From: Sulfuricurvum sp. 17-40-25
Lineage (GTDB): Bacteria > Campylobacterota > Campylobacteria > Campylobacterales > Sulfurimonadaceae
Length of the DNA stretch: 64,000 nt
Reading direction: 5' to 3'
Assembly: GCA_002282015.1 (NCBI GenBank)
Contig: NCIJ01000001.1
Location: 1-64,000 of the forward strand
Under the pieces are notes generated by a model that saw only the letters and a program-made list of their open reading frames with translations, ran no database searches and was not told the origin of the DNA. Below, piece by piece: positions 34,728 to 44,598 of the stretch. Positions within the stretch are counted from its first letter, which is position 1, and every line of letters begins with the position of its first letter. The position numbers were made by a program, and so were the translations under genes.

Positions 34728-37291
34728 GAGGCAAATGCCCCTTTTTTAGGTCCTGACTTACCGCAGCAGTTTTTGTATTTTAATCCACTTCCGCATGGGC
34801 AATCATCGTTACGAGACACCTTAGTCGTTTCAGTTTCACTGCTTGTGTGGTTGAGTGACATTTGCAATGCTTCTTGACGTTTTTGAGTTTCCATTTGTCT
34901 TTCTAACGCATGGGCCTCTTCTTCGATGTTTTCTACTCTAAATTGAATAACATGAAGGGTCTTAATCGTATCGTATTTGATCGTCCCTACAAGCTCGCTA
35001 AAGAGGTTATAACTCTCTTTTTTATACTCAACCAACGGATCTTTTTGATTATAGGCACGTAAACGAATTCCCGTTTTCATACTGTCCATTTGATACAAGT
35101 GCTCACGCCAAGCTGTATCAAGGGTCTTAAGGTAGATTTCACGCTCGATATTGGAACGAGTAGCTACATCAATAGCAGACATCTTGGTATCGTATTGTTC
35201 TTTTAACACAGAAATGGAGCGATCTAAAAGAGCACTGTAGGTCTTTTCTGTATAAAGTTCTGTATCCACGACACTGTTGAGCTCTTCTTGAAATATCAAG
35301 ACCAATTTATCCAAATTGATCTCTTCTGACGAGATACCCTCAAAAATACCGGTAAGGGCAAGTGTACGAGCCACATAATCTTCACGAATTGTATCAATTT
35401 TAGTAGCAACATCATATTCAGGGTCCAGAAGTTCACCACGAAATTTGTACACAATCTTACGCTGCTCATTGGCAACATCATCGTATTCAACAATGTGTTT
35501 ACGTCCCTCAAAGTGCATGTTTTCGACTTTTTTCTGCGCCTTTTCAACAGCACGTGTCACCATAGACGATTCGATGTACTCACCGTCTTCGACCCCTAAG
35601 CGCTCCATGATCGACTTGATCTTGTCCGAACCAAAAATACGTAATAGGTTGTCTTCAAGACTCAAATAAAATTGTGTCGTTCCCGGATCACCCTGACGGC
35701 CTGAACGTCCGCGCAGCTGATTGTCGATACGGCGATTTTCATGTCGCTCAGTACCTAGAATATACAAACCGCCCAGTTCTTTGATCTCATCGCTGACTTT
35801 GATATCAACACCACGCCCTGCCATATTCGTTGCAATAGTAATTGCCCCTTTAGCACCCGCATTTTTAATGATCTCACCTTCTTGGGTATGATTTTTTGCA
35901 TTTAGTACCGTATGAGGGATTTTTTGGGCTTTGATCAGGAGGTGCAATTTTTCAGACTTTTCAATCGATGCCGTTCCGATTAGAACCGGCTGACCTTTTG
36001 CATGCAGTTCTTTGATCTTTTCAATTACCGCTGAAAATTTTTCACTTTCGGTCTTATAAATAAGGTCATTTAAGTCTTTACGAATAACAGGGACATTGGT
36101 AGGAATAGAAATAACATCAAGTTTATAAATTTGAGAAAATTCGGTCGCTTCGGTTTGAGCTGTACCCGTCATCCCTCCGATTTTGTCATACATTCTAAAA
36201 TAGTTTTGAAACGTAATGTCGGCAAGCGTTTGGGTCTCTTCTTTGATAATCACACCCTCTTTTGCCTCGAGTGCTTGGTGCAGTCCTTCTGAAAAACGGC
36301 GTCCTTCGGACAGACGTCCTGTAAACTCATCAACAATAACCACTTGATCGTCTTGCAAGACGTAATCAACGTCTGCTTCAAACAAATAGTTTGCTTTAAG
36401 TGCTTGATCCAAGTGGTGAGAAAGAGAAGAGTTTTCAATGCTGTACAAATTATCGACACCAAAAAGCTCTTCGGCTTTTTCAATCCCCTCTTCCGTAGTC
36501 AAAATCAAACGATCTTTTTCATCAACGGTAAAATGTTCATCCTTTACCATTGCTTTTGCTACTAAATCGGCTCGCGTATAGTTTTCCAATGCACGATTTG
36601 TAGGCCCTGAAATAATCAACGGGGTACGCGCTTCATCGATCAAAATAGAGTCCACTTCATCAACAATAACAAAAGCATGATCACGCTGAACCATGTGCTC
36701 TTTTGAGTAAGTCATATTGTCACGTAGATAGTCAAATCCAAATTCATTGTTGGTTCCATACGTGATATCCGCATTGTATTGTAAACGCTTGTTGGCAGGG
36801 TTATATTCCCCTTCCAAAAGAATGCCTGTCTCAAAACCTAAAAATGCATAAAGAGCTGACATTTGTGTTCCATCACGAGATGCGAGGTAATCATTTACCG
36901 TGACAACGTGAACCCCTTTACCGCTCATCGCATTGAGAATAACTGCAAGAGTTGCGACCAGCGTTTTACCCTCTCCCGTTTTCATCTCAGCAATACGCCC
37001 ATCATGCAGTACCATACCACCCAATAGCTGGACATCAAAATGGCGCATGCCTAATACACGTTTACTGGCTTCACGGGTAATTGCAAACGAATCGACTAGG
37101 ACATCCTCTAATGTATGACTTCCATTTAATACGGACTCTTTTAAAAGGGCAAAAGCGTTTTGAAGCGATGCATCATCCAAACTTGAGAAATGTGCTTCAC
37201 GTGCATTGATCTGCGCAACACGTGTAAGATATTTTTTAACTTCACGATCGTTTTTTGTGCCAAAGAGTTTTCCGATAAATGATTGGAGCAT
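34724..37291 (-). CDS. secA: preprotein translocase ATPase SecA
   Basis: An 855-residue motor of Sec export. Walker A in [15 protein letters not shown], Walker [21 protein letters not shown], the GRAGRQGD-like [14 protein letters not shown], and a C-terminal zinc-binding SEC-C motif [13 protein letters not shown]. Full length. Followed directly by lolC on the same strand and facing away from lolA, an arrangement known from Campylobacterota. Confidence 0.98.
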   Translation of the reverse strand: MLQSFIGKLFGTKNDREVKKYLTRVAQINAREAHFSSLDDASLQNAFALLKESVLNGSHTLEDVLVDSFAITREASKRVLGMRHFDVQLLGGMVLHDGRIAEMKTGEGKTLVATLAVILNAMSGKGVHVVTVNDYLASRDGTQMSALYAFLGFETGILLEGEYNPANKRLQYNADITYGTNNEFGFDYLRDNMTYSKEHMVQRDHAFVIVDEVDSILIDEARTPLIISGPTNRALENYTRADLVAKAMVKDEHFTVDEKDRLILTTEEGIEKAEELFGVDNLYSIENSSLSHHLDQALKANYLFEADVDYVLQDDQVVIVDEFTGRLSEGRRFSEGLHQALEAKEGVIIKEETQTLADITFQNYFRMYDKIGGMTGTAQTEATEFSQIYKLDVISIPTNVPVIRKDLNDLIYKTESEKFSAVIEKIKELHAKGQPVLIGTASIEKSEKLHLLIKAQKIPHTVLNAKNHTQEGEIIKNAGAKGAITIATNMAGRGVDIKVSDEIKELGGLYILGTERHENRRIDNQLRGRSGRQGDPGTTQFYLSLEDNLLRIFGSDKIKSIMERLGVEDGEYIESSMVTRAVEKAQKKVENMHFEGRKHIVEYDDVANEQRKIVYKFRGELLDPEYDVATKIDTIREDYVARTLALTGIFEGISSEEINLDKLVLIFQEELNSVVDTELYTEKTYSALLDRSISVLKEQYDTKMSAIDVATRSNIEREIYLKTLDTAWREHLYQMDSMKTGIRLRAYNQKDPLVEYKKESYNLFSELVGTIKYDTIKTLHVIQFRVENIEEEAHALERQMETQKRQEALQMSLNHTSSETETTKVSRNDDCPCGSGLKYKNCCGKSGPKKGAFAS

Positions 37292-37409
37292 TGATAACCT
37301 TCATAAGTATCTGTATCTAAAAAGTCGCTGATTTTAACACAGGAATGCTATTGTTTTGGTTAATGGGTATGTGGGTACAATTCTTTATCAATAACTAAAA
37401 GGAAAATAT

Positions 37410-37925
37410 GTGCGCTTTTTACCCTTAATCTCATTTTTAACTCTGACTTTGTTTGCTTCTCCTCAAGACATCAGCTCATTTAATTCTCCTTTTGAACAAC
37501 GTATCGTTGATGAACATGGCAAAGTAATCGTTTATCGTGGTGAACTGTGGGCTGCAAAACCGCAAAATGCTTTATGGGTCTATCACAAACCGATTCAAAA
37601 AAGTGTTTACATCAATGCCAAACGCTTAGTCGTCCTAGAACCGCAACTAGAACAAGCTACCATCCGGACTTTGGGAGATGAAATCAACTTTTTAGAAATT
37701 ATTAAAAAAGCTAAAAAAGTGGATAATGATCATTACAACGCAACCGTGAATGGGCAAACCTACAGCATCACGTTCAAAAACGATTTACTCACCGCGATTC
37801 AATATAACGATAGTTATGATAACAAGATCACCATCCAGTTTTTAAAACCTACACACAACACTGCCATCCCATCTGCTCGATTTCAACCCTCGATTCCAGC
37901 TAGCTTTGATGTGCTAAAAAACTAG
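37410..37925 (+). CDS. lolA: LolA-like periplasmic lipoprotein carrier
   Basis: A 171-residue LolA family protein with a short signal peptide (MRFLPLISFLTLTLFASPQ). GTG start after AAGGAAAAT; an overlapping ATG two bases earlier is out of frame. The core VIVYRGELWAAKPQNALWVY matches campylobacterial LolA. It receives lipoproteins from the LolC permease encoded nearby and carries them to the outer membrane. Confidence 0.88.
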   Translation: MRFLPLISFLTLTLFASPQDISSFNSPFEQRIVDEHGKVIVYRGELWAAKPQNALWVYHKPIQKSVYINAKRLVVLEPQLEQATIRTLGDEINFLEIIKKAKKVDNDHYNATVNGQTYSITFKNDLLTAIQYNDSYDNKITIQFLKPTHNTAIPSARFQPSIPASFDVLKN

Positions 37926-37989
37926 TAATCCGATAAAATATTTAAGTGATTACTTGCTATATTACAAAAACTGTAAACAAGGATACAAA

Positions 37990-38397
37990 ATGCAAAAACG
38001 TAGAGATTTTCTTAAAACTTCATTATTGACATCAGCAGGTCTTGTAGCTGCAACGGTTTCACCTGCCCTAGCAGACGATAACAAAATGGATAGCATTTTT
38101 GCGTATTCACAAAACAATGAAGGACGATGGAAAGGCAAATCCGGAAGTCATGCGCCTGTTATCACGATCGATGGCAATAAGGTTACTGTGGAGACCAAGC
38201 ATGGTATGTCTGAAGCTCATTACATTGTAAAGCACTCACTTCTTGATAGCAAGGGCAATGTTTTAGGTGAAACCATCTTTTTTCCAACCGATAAAAAAGC
38301 GATCTCTACCTTTGTAGTTGAAGGTAAATATACTGAACTGTACGCGCTTAGCTTTTGTAATATACATGATTTATGGGTTACAAAATTTAGTAAATAA
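37990..38397 (+). CDS. Tat-exported superoxide-reductase-like (desulfoferrodoxin C-terminal type) protein
   Basis: A 135-residue protein from the ATG at 37990 (AAGGA upstream). It begins with a twin-arginine signal, KRRDFLKTS, and a hydrophobic stretch ending ALAD. The mature part carries the superoxide reductase iron-site pattern: SHAP (His), KHGMSEAH (two His six apart) and CNIH (Cys and His), so all five ligands (4 His, 1 Cys) are present. There is no N-terminal desulforedoxin domain. Likely a periplasmic iron protein reducing superoxide or acting as an electron carrier. Located between lolA and a small unknown gene. Confidence 0.82.
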   Translation: MQKRRDFLKTSLLTSAGLVAATVSPALADDNKMDSIFAYSQNNEGRWKGKSGSHAPVITIDGNKVTVETKHGMSEAHYIVKHSLLDSKGNVLGETIFFPTDKKAISTFVVEGKYTELYALSFCNIHDLWVTKFSK

Positions 38398-38429
38398 AAC
38401 TCTATGAAGAGACTAATAAAAGGAAAATA

Positions 38430-38771
38430 ATGGAAAATATAAATACCATTTTAAAAAAATACAACAACTTTAAGGATGCTCAGCTTCGATCCATTGAGCC
38501 GTTATCAGATTCTTCAAAAGTTCTTACACTTGTTATACAAGATGATGATGGTGAAGATATTAATACCATCAAAATAGAGTTCAATAATATCACTAAGTCA
38601 CAGATATTAGATAATAGCGTGTTGTCTTATATGGATATGGGGTTCGGTATTAGTCTTATCAAAGAGCATGATTTATACGGTTTTGCACTGGGAAAAGGGA
38701 CTGCTATGCTGCATGTTCATAATGCACCGTTATATATAATCGCTTCAGAAGTAAAAATTCAGGAAATCTAA
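38430..38771 (+). CDS. uncharacterised 113-residue soluble protein
   Basis: AAAGGAAA precedes the ATG, and the gene follows the superoxide-reductase-like gene by 32 bases, so the two are probably co-transcribed. Acidic, cytoplasmic by appearance, mixed alpha/beta with LTLVIQDDDGEDINTIKIEF and a closing HVHNAPLYIIASEV. No Cys. I do not recognise a family. Confidence 0.7.
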   Translation: MENINTILKKYNNFKDAQLRSIEPLSDSSKVLTLVIQDDDGEDINTIKIEFNNITKSQILDNSVLSYMDMGFGISLIKEHDLYGFALGKGTAMLHVHNAPLYIIASEVKIQEI

Positions 38772-38776
38772 GAATC

Positions 38777-38811
38777 TATAAGAGACTCAATATACATTCA
38801 GTCTCTTTATA
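38777..38811. terminator. bidirectional hairpin between convergent genes
   Basis: TATAAGAGACT and AGTCTCTTTATA pair (one bulged base) across a 12-base loop between the small gene ending at 38771 and the YgiQ gene ending at 38821. Likely terminates both. Confidence 0.6.
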
Positions 38812-38820
38812 AATCCCCTA

Positions 38821-40563
38821 TTAACTTCCAAATCCACTTTTAAAATTATCTTTTGCAACGACGATCTGTTTTTGCTTTTCTTTACGAGAGGTGTCTTTTT
38901 CGACAAAGATCTTTTCTCTCGTCTTAGGATCCATTTCTGTGTAATACATTACCGCAGAATAGGTCCCTGGAGTTGGGGTAAATACTTGTGCTTGTTCAGG
39001 GTTCATCTTGAGCTCATCGCTGGTAAAACGTTTTAGATCATGCATGTCTTTTTCGGTACATCCCGGATGAGCGGCGATAAGATAATAGGTCAAAAATTGT
39101 TTTTTGCCTTCTTCACGGTTGAGTTGATCGTACAGCTTTTTAAAATCAACCAGTGTTTGCTTACCCGGTTTATTCATCAAATGCAGTACATGATCGGAAG
39201 TATGCTCAGGTGCTACTTTCATCTGTCCTGAGATGTGATGTTTGACCATTTCTTTGAGATACTCATAGCCTTGTTTTTTGTCTTCGTTAATAAGGTCATA
39301 CCGTACCCCAGAAGCCACGAACGCTTTTTTAATCCCTCTCACTTCACGTAAACGGCGTAGGAGGTTGATGACACGTGTATGGTCTACTTTCATCGATTTA
39401 CACAAGTGTGTATCGTCCACACATCGCTGATGGGCACAGGTACCAAGTTTGAGCTTTTTATTACACTCATAGCCGTACATATTGGCCGTTGGTCCACCAA
39501 CGTCGCTGATGATCCCTTTGAAATCCTTATACTCGGTGAACTTTGTCGCTTCTTTGATGATCGATTCTTCACTGCGTGTGCGAATTGTGCGCCCTTGATG
39601 TACTCCAATGGCACAAAAGTTACACTCACCCCAACATCCCTGATGGGTCATGATCGAAAACTTGATCGTTTCCAGACATTTTACATCACCCTGCGGTTGG
39701 TGATAAGGGTGAAGTTCTCTGGTATACGGGAGTGCGGATACGGCATCCATTTCGTTCTCATCGAGATAATCAGCAGGAGGGTTTTGGATACTGTAGCGAC
39801 CGTCCACTTCTTGGCATAGTCCTTCGGCAGAAATCGGGTCATTGTTGTCGTAAAACGCATCGAAAAGATCGATGTATTTTTCTTTGTCTTCCAGACACTC
39901 TTTGTGTGAGGGTATTGTCAAATATCCTTTGACCGGTTCTTTGGAGATATAACACACACCGCGTATCTCATGTGGTGAGGTCCCTTCTTTGAGTGCTTTT
40001 GGCAATGCTATAATCGCACCCTCACCCATACCATAGATCAAAAAATCAGCTTTGGCATCAAATAGGATTGGTTTACGTAACTTGTTCGTCCAATAATCAT
40101 AATGGGTCACACGACGCAAACTCGCTTCTATCCCACCTAGAACGATGGGAACCGTATTCTTATAATACTGACGGATAAGATTAGTATAGACCAGTGTCGC
40201 ACGATCAGGACGTTTGTTATTGACACCGCCCGGGGTATAGTCATCATTGTTTCGAAATTTTTTGGTTGCTGTGTAGTTTGAAACCATCGAGTCAACACTT
40301 CCGCCACTCACACCCCAAAAAATAAGAGGCTCACCAAGACGTTTGATATCCACATCACTGTTCACATCAGGCTGACCGATGATACCTACACGGTATCCCT
40401 CACGCTCTAATATACGCCCGACAGCAGCTATACCAATAAATGGAGAATCGATATAGGCATCACCATTGACGAGGATCACATCACATTGATCCCATCCTCT
40501 GGCATCCATTTCAGCACGTGTAGTCGGTAAAAATCGAAAAGTTTCAGGAGTATTAGTTTTCAT
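38821..40563 (-). CDS. ygiQ: YgiQ-family radical SAM protein
   Basis: A 580-residue radical SAM enzyme with a B12-binding-like N-terminal region (YIDSPFIGIAAVGRILEREG) and the cluster motif CWGECNFCAIG (CxxxCxxC), followed by GRTIRTRSEESI. The C-terminal part AHPGCTEKDM and QVFTPTPGTYSAVMY is typical. The substrate is unknown in all organisms as far as I know. Single gene with its own promoter region next to the ars locus. Confidence 0.92.
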   Translation of the reverse strand: MKTNTPETFRFLPTTRAEMDARGWDQCDVILVNGDAYIDSPFIGIAAVGRILEREGYRVGIIGQPDVNSDVDIKRLGEPLIFWGVSGGSVDSMVSNYTATKKFRNNDDYTPGGVNNKRPDRATLVYTNLIRQYYKNTVPIVLGGIEASLRRVTHYDYWTNKLRKPILFDAKADFLIYGMGEGAIIALPKALKEGTSPHEIRGVCYISKEPVKGYLTIPSHKECLEDKEKYIDLFDAFYDNNDPISAEGLCQEVDGRYSIQNPPADYLDENEMDAVSALPYTRELHPYHQPQGDVKCLETIKFSIMTHQGCWGECNFCAIGVHQGRTIRTRSEESIIKEATKFTEYKDFKGIISDVGGPTANMYGYECNKKLKLGTCAHQRCVDDTHLCKSMKVDHTRVINLLRRLREVRGIKKAFVASGVRYDLINEDKKQGYEYLKEMVKHHISGQMKVAPEHTSDHVLHLMNKPGKQTLVDFKKLYDQLNREEGKKQFLTYYLIAAHPGCTEKDMHDLKRFTSDELKMNPEQAQVFTPTPGTYSAVMYYTEMDPKTREKIFVEKDTSRKEKQKQIVVAKDNFKSGFGS

Positions 40564-40621
40564 AATCGGATTGTACGCATAATCCTCTTACAGCTACCGT
40601 AATATTTAAAGGTAAAAAAAC

Positions 40622-41875
40622 TTACAATAATCCCAACAGTGCTACTAGTAATACCGGCGGTGTAATCACCAGCCCTACTTTCATGTATTCCCACCATCCT
40701 ATCTTGACCCCTTTTCGTGCCAATACATGCAGCCATAGCAATGTAGCCAATGAACCAATAGGGGTCATTTTAGGTCCCAGATTACATCCGATGATATTGG
40801 CATAGGCAAGAGCATTATTCCCTGCCTCACCAATCGCTATGTCCATAATCATAATGGTAGGCATGTTGTTCATAACAGAACTCAGTATGGCGGATAAAAA
40901 TCCTGTTCCAATAACGGCGTAAACATTTCCCATACTTTGCAAATGGGTAATGAGTCCCGCGAGATAGGTAGTCAATCCTCCGTTTTTGAGACCATACACA
41001 ACTACATACAGCCCAATACTAAACCATACCACTTGCCAAGGAGCCGCTTTGATCGTCATAATAGGTTTTGTTGCTTTAAAATACGTGGCAATGGCTAAAA
41101 AGAGCAATGCCCCGCCAAGAGCGAAGAGTGAAATAGGAAGATGATACTTGTCCCCGATAAAGTATCCAACCATCAATAGCGCCAAAAACCACCAGCTAAG
41201 ACGAAACATCGTCATGTTTTTAATCGCTGACTCTGGGGATGGAAGATGTTGTGTATCCACGAAGACAGGGATATCTTTTCGAAAATAGACCCATAGAATA
41301 GCTATGGAAGCGATAATACTCAGCAAATTGGGCAAAAACATCGTTTGCGCATATTCCCAAAACCCGATTTGAAAATAGCCAGCTGTTACGATGTTGGTTA
41401 AATTAGAGATTACTAGAGGGTTAGAGGCACTATCACCGATAAATCCACCCGCCATCAAAAAGGCGAACATGGCAATGGGATTCATTTTGAGATGTTTCAT
41501 TTTCGCTAACACAATAGGAGTGAGTATCAATGCCGCACCGTCATTTGCAAAAAATGCAGCTACCAATGCACCTAGAATAAGGATATAGACAAACATCAAA
41601 TGACCGTTACCACCTGATAACCGTGCCATCTTGAGCGCAGCCCACTCAAAAAATCCTATCTCATCAAGTACCATTGAGAGTAATATAATCCCGATAAAGG
41701 CCAGCGTCGCATCCCATACGATTGAGGTCACCGTTACAACATCATGAAAATTTACGACACCTAGCAGTAAAGCCACTATTGCTCCAGCAACCGCAGAAGT
41801 GCCGATCTGCAATCCGCGCGGCTGCCAGATTACTAAAATAAGTGTTGCTAAAAACACCCCTATTGCTAATGCCAT
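40622..41875 (-). CDS. arsB: ArsB-type arsenite efflux permease
   Basis: About 417 residues of the ArsB/NhaD/SLC13-like transporter superfamily with about 11-12 membrane spans; FFANDGAALILTPIVLAKM and SNPLVISNLTNIV are the conserved re-entrant loops. I prefer the ATG at 41875, seven bases after GGAG; an ATG two codons earlier is too close to it. Divergent from arsI-arsR-arsC with a shared 100-base control region, so arsenite (or antimonite) export is the likely role. Confidence 0.85.
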   Translation of the reverse strand: MALAIGVFLATLILVIWQPRGLQIGTSAVAGAIVALLLGVVNFHDVVTVTSIVWDATLAFIGIILLSMVLDEIGFFEWAALKMARLSGGNGHLMFVYILILGALVAAFFANDGAALILTPIVLAKMKHLKMNPIAMFAFLMAGGFIGDSASNPLVISNLTNIVTAGYFQIGFWEYAQTMFLPNLLSIIASIAILWVYFRKDIPVFVDTQHLPSPESAIKNMTMFRLSWWFLALLMVGYFIGDKYHLPISLFALGGALLFLAIATYFKATKPIMTIKAAPWQVVWFSIGLYVVVYGLKNGGLTTYLAGLITHLQSMGNVYAVIGTGFLSAILSSVMNNMPTIMIMDIAIGEAGNNALAYANIIGCNLGPKMTPIGSLATLLWLHVLARKGVKIGWWEYMKVGLVITPPVLLVALLGLL

Positions 41876-41914
41876 ACTCATTCTCCGAAAGTTTAATGGT
41901 GGGATTGTATCATA

Positions 41915-41934
41915 ATATCAATATATCTTGATAT
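41915..41934. promoter_or_regulatory. candidate ArsR operator in the divergent ars promoter region
   Basis: An inverted repeat ATATCAA-N6-TTGATAT lies midway between arsB and the arsI-like gene. ArsR repressors bind such AT-rich dyads and release on arsenite, so it could control both directions. A promoter motif cannot be separated from it by eye. Confidence 0.6.
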
Positions 41935-41977
41935 ATTATTTTTATTTCGTTACACTTTCATAAATTAAGGAGTCATT

Positions 41978-42433
41978 ATGAAGCGTTTACATTTACACAT
42001 CAGCGTCAAAGACCTCGAAAAGAACCGTCAGTTTTATACTACCCTCTTTGGCAGTGAGCCGACAAAAGTAAAAGAGGATTATCTGCAATGGCTGTTGGAT
42101 GATCCGTATATCAATTTTGCCATCTCAAGCGGCCGTGATAAAATCGGTCTAAATCATCTAGGTATCCAAGTAGACAGTGACGAAGCACTCGAAGTCATCG
42201 AACAGCGTCTCATTGATGGAAATATCACAGGTGAAAAGCAAGAAGAGGCACAATGTTGTTACGCTTCGAGCAAAAAATACTGGGTAGAAGACCCGCAAAA
42301 CATCATTTGGGAAAACTATCATACCATGGAACAAATCGAAGTGTTCGGCGGTGATGAGTTTACCGGAGGAACAGGATGCTGTCAGCCCACATTTACTAAA
42401 AATGGTCAATGGTCTACGGGCGGATGTTCCTAA
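41978..42433 (+). CDS. ArsI/CadI-like vicinal-oxygen-chelate protein
   Basis: A 151-residue VOC-fold protein. It begins MKRLHLHISVKDLEKNRQFY with the first metal-ligand His; NHLGIQV gives the second, and WENYHT is near the third (Glu). The CC pair in EEAQCCYASSKKYW corresponds to the organoarsenical-binding cysteines of ArsI C-As lyase; CadI-like relatives have a similar motif. The tail adds a further CC. First gene of the arsI-arsR-arsC operon. It may demethylate trivalent methylarsenicals or bind metal. Confidence 0.82.
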   Translation: MKRLHLHISVKDLEKNRQFYTTLFGSEPTKVKEDYLQWLLDDPYINFAISSGRDKIGLNHLGIQVDSDEALEVIEQRLIDGNITGEKQEEAQCCYASSKKYWVEDPQNIIWENYHTMEQIEVFGGDEFTGGTGCCQPTFTKNGQWSTGGCS

Positions 42434-42436
42434 GTC

Positions 42437-42754
42437 ATGGAAATCTTTTTACAAACCACTGCGGCACTTAATGACGAAACGCGTATTCGTCTTCTCACTT
42501 TTTTGGATATTCATGGGCCCTTGTGCGTGTGTGATTTACAAGAAAGTTTTGGGATGATCCAATCACGCCTCTCACGCCATCTTAAGATTCTAAAAGAAGC
42601 AGGATTTTTGCGAGTTGAGCGTCAAGGGACATGGGCCTATTATTCGATACGCACACCGCTTGATCGTTTTCGTAGTGAGGCATTGGCTGAGATTTTTACG
42701 CTGGGTATCGCCCTTCCCCCACTTATCAAACAAACTGGAGAATGTAAAGTATGA
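42437..42754 (+). CDS. arsR: ArsR-family transcriptional repressor
   Basis: A 105-residue winged-helix SmtB/ArsR repressor. The arsenite-binding CxC is in GPLCVCDLQ, followed by the recognition helix QSRLSRHLKILKEAGFL. It begins four bases after the arsI-like stop and overlaps arsC by ATGA. It probably represses both arsB and its own operon through the dyad at 41915. Confidence 0.93.
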   Translation: MEIFLQTTAALNDETRIRLLTFLDIHGPLCVCDLQESFGMIQSRLSRHLKILKEAGFLRVERQGTWAYYSIRTPLDRFRSEALAEIFTLGIALPPLIKQTGECKV

Positions 42755-43155
42755 AAAATGTATTAATCCTCTGTACAGGAAACAGCTGTCGTTCTATTAT
42801 GGCAGAAGCACTCATCAATGCCAAAATGGGTGATTGTGTCCTGGCTCAAAGCTCCGGGGTAAAAGCCAGCGGAAAAGTGAATCCTCACGCCCAAGAGCTT
42901 TTGGAATCAAAAGGGTACTGGAAAGAAGAATATCATTCAAAAGTAATCGATACCGTTATCAACACACCCTTTGATCTCGTAGTGACCGTCTGTGATCATG
43001 CTCATGAGACCTGTCCGATGTTTCCAAAAGCGGTCAAAACCATCCATGTAGCATTCGAAGACCCAAGTGGTAAAGAAGTTGCAGAGTATGCAAAGACATT
43101 AGACCTTATTGAAGAGACTCTATTGCCCATTATTCATCAAGAATTTGAGTGTTAA
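42751..43155 (+). CDS. arsC: arsenate reductase, thioredoxin-coupled low-molecular-weight phosphatase type
   Basis: A 134-residue LMW-PTPase-fold arsenate reductase. The P-loop CTGNSCRS lies near the N-terminus and the second redox pair is in CDHAHETCPMFP. It reduces As(V) to As(III) for export by ArsB. Coupled to arsR by an ATGA overlap. Length is standard. Confidence 0.93.
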   Translation: MKNVLILCTGNSCRSIMAEALINAKMGDCVLAQSSGVKASGKVNPHAQELLESKGYWKEEYHSKVIDTVINTPFDLVVTVCDHAHETCPMFPKAVKTIHVAFEDPSGKEVAEYAKTLDLIEETLLPIIHQEFEC

Positions 43156-43167
43156 TAAAATAAACAC

Positions 43168-44424
43168 TTATAATTGAATAATATGCACCTGATTTCGCCC
43201 TGCACTTTTTGCTTTATAAAGGGCCACATCACTTTGCTCACATACTTCTTCAAACGGCACATTACTCGTACATGCAAGAATGCTGATTCCCACACTGATT
43301 GTTACCACGTTTTGCACGGATGAGGACAAATGCTCTAATCGGAGCATCTCAATGTTCTTGCATAAGTTTTCTCCCATATTGTGAATGTCTTCAACACTGG
43401 AAGCACTGCAGACAATAGCAAACTCTTCCCCACCGATACGAAAAATAAAATCCGAAACGCGATTAAAAGAACGTTCCATTTCATGAGCCACTTTTTGAAG
43501 TACTATGTCCCCTTTGATATGACCGTAAGTATCATTGTATTGTTTAAAAAAATCAATATCTAACGTAATATGAGCAAGATACTTGAAGTCACGACTGCAA
43601 CGTTGTTTTTCCTTATTATAAATTTCAAAATAAAGATTCCTATTGAGTAATTTAGTCAAAGGATCTCTGGATGCTTTATCTTCTAATAGGCATTTCTTAT
43701 AATGTATCCAAACGACAAGACCGTAAAGTAAAATAAAAATTAGCAGTAATATCAATCCTTCTTTCACTAGTTTAGTTTGTAATGCTTGCATCTCATCATC
43801 TATATCAATATGTACACTGATAATAGAGGCCATCTCTCCAACTTTAAATCCATAACCATGGGTTGTCCCATAAACTCTCGTCAAATCTTTTGGTGCTGAT
43901 GAGGGAGTATCGTGACACTGCAAACAACTCTCTACCATCCGATTTCCGGCAATTGCAAAATAGTAATTCACCCTACCGTTGTTCTCATACACTTTATTAA
44001 ACTTCTTCGTATCATCCAATTTTATTTCTTCAATCCATTGATGTTCCAACGGATTTGCAAAATTATCGATATTCAGAGGGTTCGTAGATGCCCATTTGAA
44101 GTGTAACTCCGGCAAGCCCTCTTTGACTCGCTCCGCATTCGTATATTTATTGATGGTATTGGTAATATAGGAGCTTGATTGCAAGCAAGGAGAAAAGAAC
44201 TCTTTTTTACCTGAGTCTTTAAGCAGTTTCTCAACCGAAGGGCGTTGTTCTTTTGCGACAAAGTTGGATATGGCTCGATTATAAAGTAATAAATTATTGG
44301 TAGTGCGTTCATAGGAATGATGTAAGCTTTCTACGCTGCTATAATAATGATAGCTCATCAAAGCACCATAAGCTACGGCTAAAATACCTAAAGTAACAGC
44401 TTGTCTTTTCATATGTATCAACAT
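43168..44424 (-). CDS. membrane diguanylate cyclase with c-type-heme Tll0287-like sensor domain
   Basis: A 418-residue protein: N-terminal membrane helix (about 10-25), a periplasmic Tll0287-like (DUF3365) sensor with a c-type heme motif CLQCH at 167-171, a second helix (about 222-242) and a cytoplasmic GGDEF domain. The active site is GGEEF at 331-335, and the inhibitory RxxD (R322, D325) stands five residues before it, so cyclase and product inhibition look intact. It should make c-di-GMP in response to redox, NO or O2 at the periplasmic heme. Single gene. Confidence 0.88.
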   Translation of the reverse strand: MLIHMKRQAVTLGILAVAYGALMSYHYYSSVESLHHSYERTTNNLLLYNRAISNFVAKEQRPSVEKLLKDSGKKEFFSPCLQSSSYITNTINKYTNAERVKEGLPELHFKWASTNPLNIDNFANPLEHQWIEEIKLDDTKKFNKVYENNGRVNYYFAIAGNRMVESCLQCHDTPSSAPKDLTRVYGTTHGYGFKVGEMASIISVHIDIDDEMQALQTKLVKEGLILLLIFILLYGLVVWIHYKKCLLEDKASRDPLTKLLNRNLYFEIYNKEKQRCSRDFKYLAHITLDIDFFKQYNDTYGHIKGDIVLQKVAHEMERSFNRVSDFIFRIGGEEFAIVCSASSVEDIHNMGENLCKNIEMLRLEHLSSSVQNVVTISVGISILACTSNVPFEEVCEQSDVALYKAKSAGRNQVHIIQL

Positions 44425-44598
44425 TATTTAAAACCTTTTTTATACATAAATTGTTAAAAATGATTATTTCACTATTGTTCCTACTTTTACTTTAAAATAA
44501 CATAATATTATAATTTAACACACTTGACGTATATATTTATATGTATTTGTACTTAAGTAAAATCAATTATAATTAGGGAATTTAGCAAAAGAGACATC

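Noticed and set aside
39379-39819. 146-codon open frame antisense to the YgiQ gene
   Set aside because: It lies wholly inside a well-supported gene, with no start signals or domain.
42351-42557. Plus-strand frame overlapping the arsI/arsR junction
   Set aside because: Out-of-frame shadow of two well-supported genes.
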